A stretch of DNA of 5,982 nucleotides, from NCBI GenBank assembly GCA_030151135.1, contig JASLEQ010000663.1, forward strand, positions 1-5,982, given 5' to 3'. The notes beneath the pieces are model-generated. The model searched no databases, was not told the DNA's origin, and worked only from the letters and a program-made list of their open reading frames with translations. This DNA is from Candidatus Sulfotelmatobacter sp. (GTDB lineage Bacteria > Acidobacteriota > Terriglobia > Terriglobales > SbA1). Shown here piece by piece: positions 5,472 to 5,982 of this stretch (the stretch's first letter is position 1; each line of letters begins with the position of its first letter). A program made the translations under genes and the position numbers.

Positions 5472-5982
5472 TCAGCAGCGGACGATTTTGGGACTTTTGA
5501 TACTTCGTGTTGCATTCCGGGTATCGATCACCAACTGCGATTCCCTGACAATCTTTTCATAGTCGTAATCGGAGTGGTCCGTCACGATTACTGCGCAGTC
5601 ATATTCAGAGAGATTATTCAACTCCACCCGTTGCATTTGCAGGTTGTACTTGCGTCCCTTCCCGATCACGGGGAAATAGGGATCGTGGTAGCTGACTTTA
5701 GCGCCGTCCCGCTGGAGCAATTCGATGATGGTCAGGGCAGGCGATTCGCGCAGGTCATCGATATCTTTCTTGTAAGCGACTCCGAGCACGAGCACGCGGG
5801 AACCATTCACCGATTTTTTTTGCGTATTCAATGCGCCGCTCACTGATGCCAACACGTGGTAAGGCATGTTTGTGTTGATCTCGCCTGCTAACTCGATGAA
5901 TCGAGTACGGAAATCCCACTCCTTGGCCTTCCACGAGAGGTAAAACGGATCGACCGGAATACAATGCCCTCCCAGGCCGGGC
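5472..5982 (-). CDS. Nucleotide-sugar (UDP-sugar) dehydrogenase, C-terminal part, cut by the window edge
   Basis: The visible 169 residues belong to the UDP-glucose/UDP-GlcNAc/UDP-ManNAc dehydrogenase family, which oxidises the C6 hydroxyl of a UDP-sugar to a carboxylate using NAD for capsule, exopolysaccharide or O-antigen synthesis. The frame is open through the right edge and begins PGLGGHCIPVDPFYLSWKA, the active-site loop in which the Cys of GGHC is the catalytic nucleophile. The C-terminal substrate-binding domain follows, with GVAYKKDIDDLRESP, then YHDPYFP and DTRNA. The N-terminal NAD-binding half lies outside the window. The ATG at 5867-5865 is internal and must not be taken as the start. 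The wording is closest to the WbpA/UDP-GlcNAc dehydrogenase group, but the substrate cannot be fixed from this part. An A8 run on the coding strand (5821-5814) encodes QKKS, and the frame is intact on both sides. Confidence 0.94.
   Translation of the reverse strand, partial: PGLGGHCIPVDPFYLSWKAKEWDFRTRFIELAGEINTNMPYHVLASVSGALNTQKKSVNGSRVLVLGVAYKKDIDDLRESPALTIIELLQRDGAKVSYHDPYFPVIGKGRKYNLQMQRVELNNLSEYDCAVIVTDHSDYDYEKIVRESQLVIDTRNATRSIKSPKIVRC

Noticed and set aside
5315..5500. 61-residue plus-strand frame in the spacer
   Set aside because: It runs into the dehydrogenase gene antisense, crosses both hairpins and has no supporting signal.
5800..5835. Frameshift at the A8 run in the dehydrogenase
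   Set aside because: Conserved family sequence continues in one frame on both sides of the run, so the gene is intact here.
5472..5867. Dehydrogenase as a complete 131-residue gene starting at the ATG at 5867
   Set aside because: The same frame stays open to the window edge and encodes the conserved active-site loop with GGHC upstream, so the ATG is internal and the gene is cut by the edge.
5755..5964. 69-residue minus-strand frame overlapping the dehydrogenase
   Set aside because: It is an out-of-frame reading of the conserved dehydrogenase coding sequence.

Overview
The window looks like chromosomal DNA of a Gram-negative, double-membraned bacterium, probably an acidobacterium. That assignment is an inference from moderate GC content, the style of the TonB protein (YT where most TonB C-terminal domains have YP), a secreted M48 protease and an orphan Flp pilin. 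No rRNA or marker gene is present to confirm it. There are no tRNAs, CRISPR arrays, insertion sequences or phage genes.

Left part, plus strand. A soluble NarL/DegS-type sensor histidine kinase (4-1281) overlaps by 11 nt a LuxR/NarL-type response regulator (1271-1960), forming a two-component system. The first 85 bases of the window are a perfect inverted copy of 141-225 inside the kinase gene. The apparent kinase N-terminus (about 27 residues) is therefore probably a fold-back artefact or a real inverted duplication, not the native start.

Middle, 1961-2383. A short gene for a type IVb (Flp/Fap) pilin lies at 2164-2328. It starts with GTG and encodes 54 residues. About 150 bp upstream is a very good sigma-54 (-24/-12) promoter at 2016-2031. 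The promoter is flanked by two perfect dyads, one abutting the -24 box and one centred on the predicted transcription start. This compact control region is the most interesting part of the window.

Right part, minus strand. A TonB-family energy transducer (5199-4156) is followed after 20 nt by a secreted M48 zinc metalloprotease with an N-terminal lipoprotein-carrier-like domain (4135-2384). They probably form a two-gene envelope operon that converges on the pilin gene. A 272-bp gene-free spacer with two small hairpins separates tonB from the C-terminal part of a nucleotide-sugar (UDP-sugar) dehydrogenase that runs in from the right edge (5982-5472).

Taken together, the genes concern the cell envelope and surface: signalling, a pilin under sigma-54 control, TonB energy coupling, periplasmic proteolysis and polysaccharide precursor synthesis. 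A link between the two-component system and the pilin is suggested only by position. I did not find a clearly new multi-gene system. The new-looking items are the pilin with its promoter and dyads, the TonB/M48 pair, and the fold-back at the left edge.
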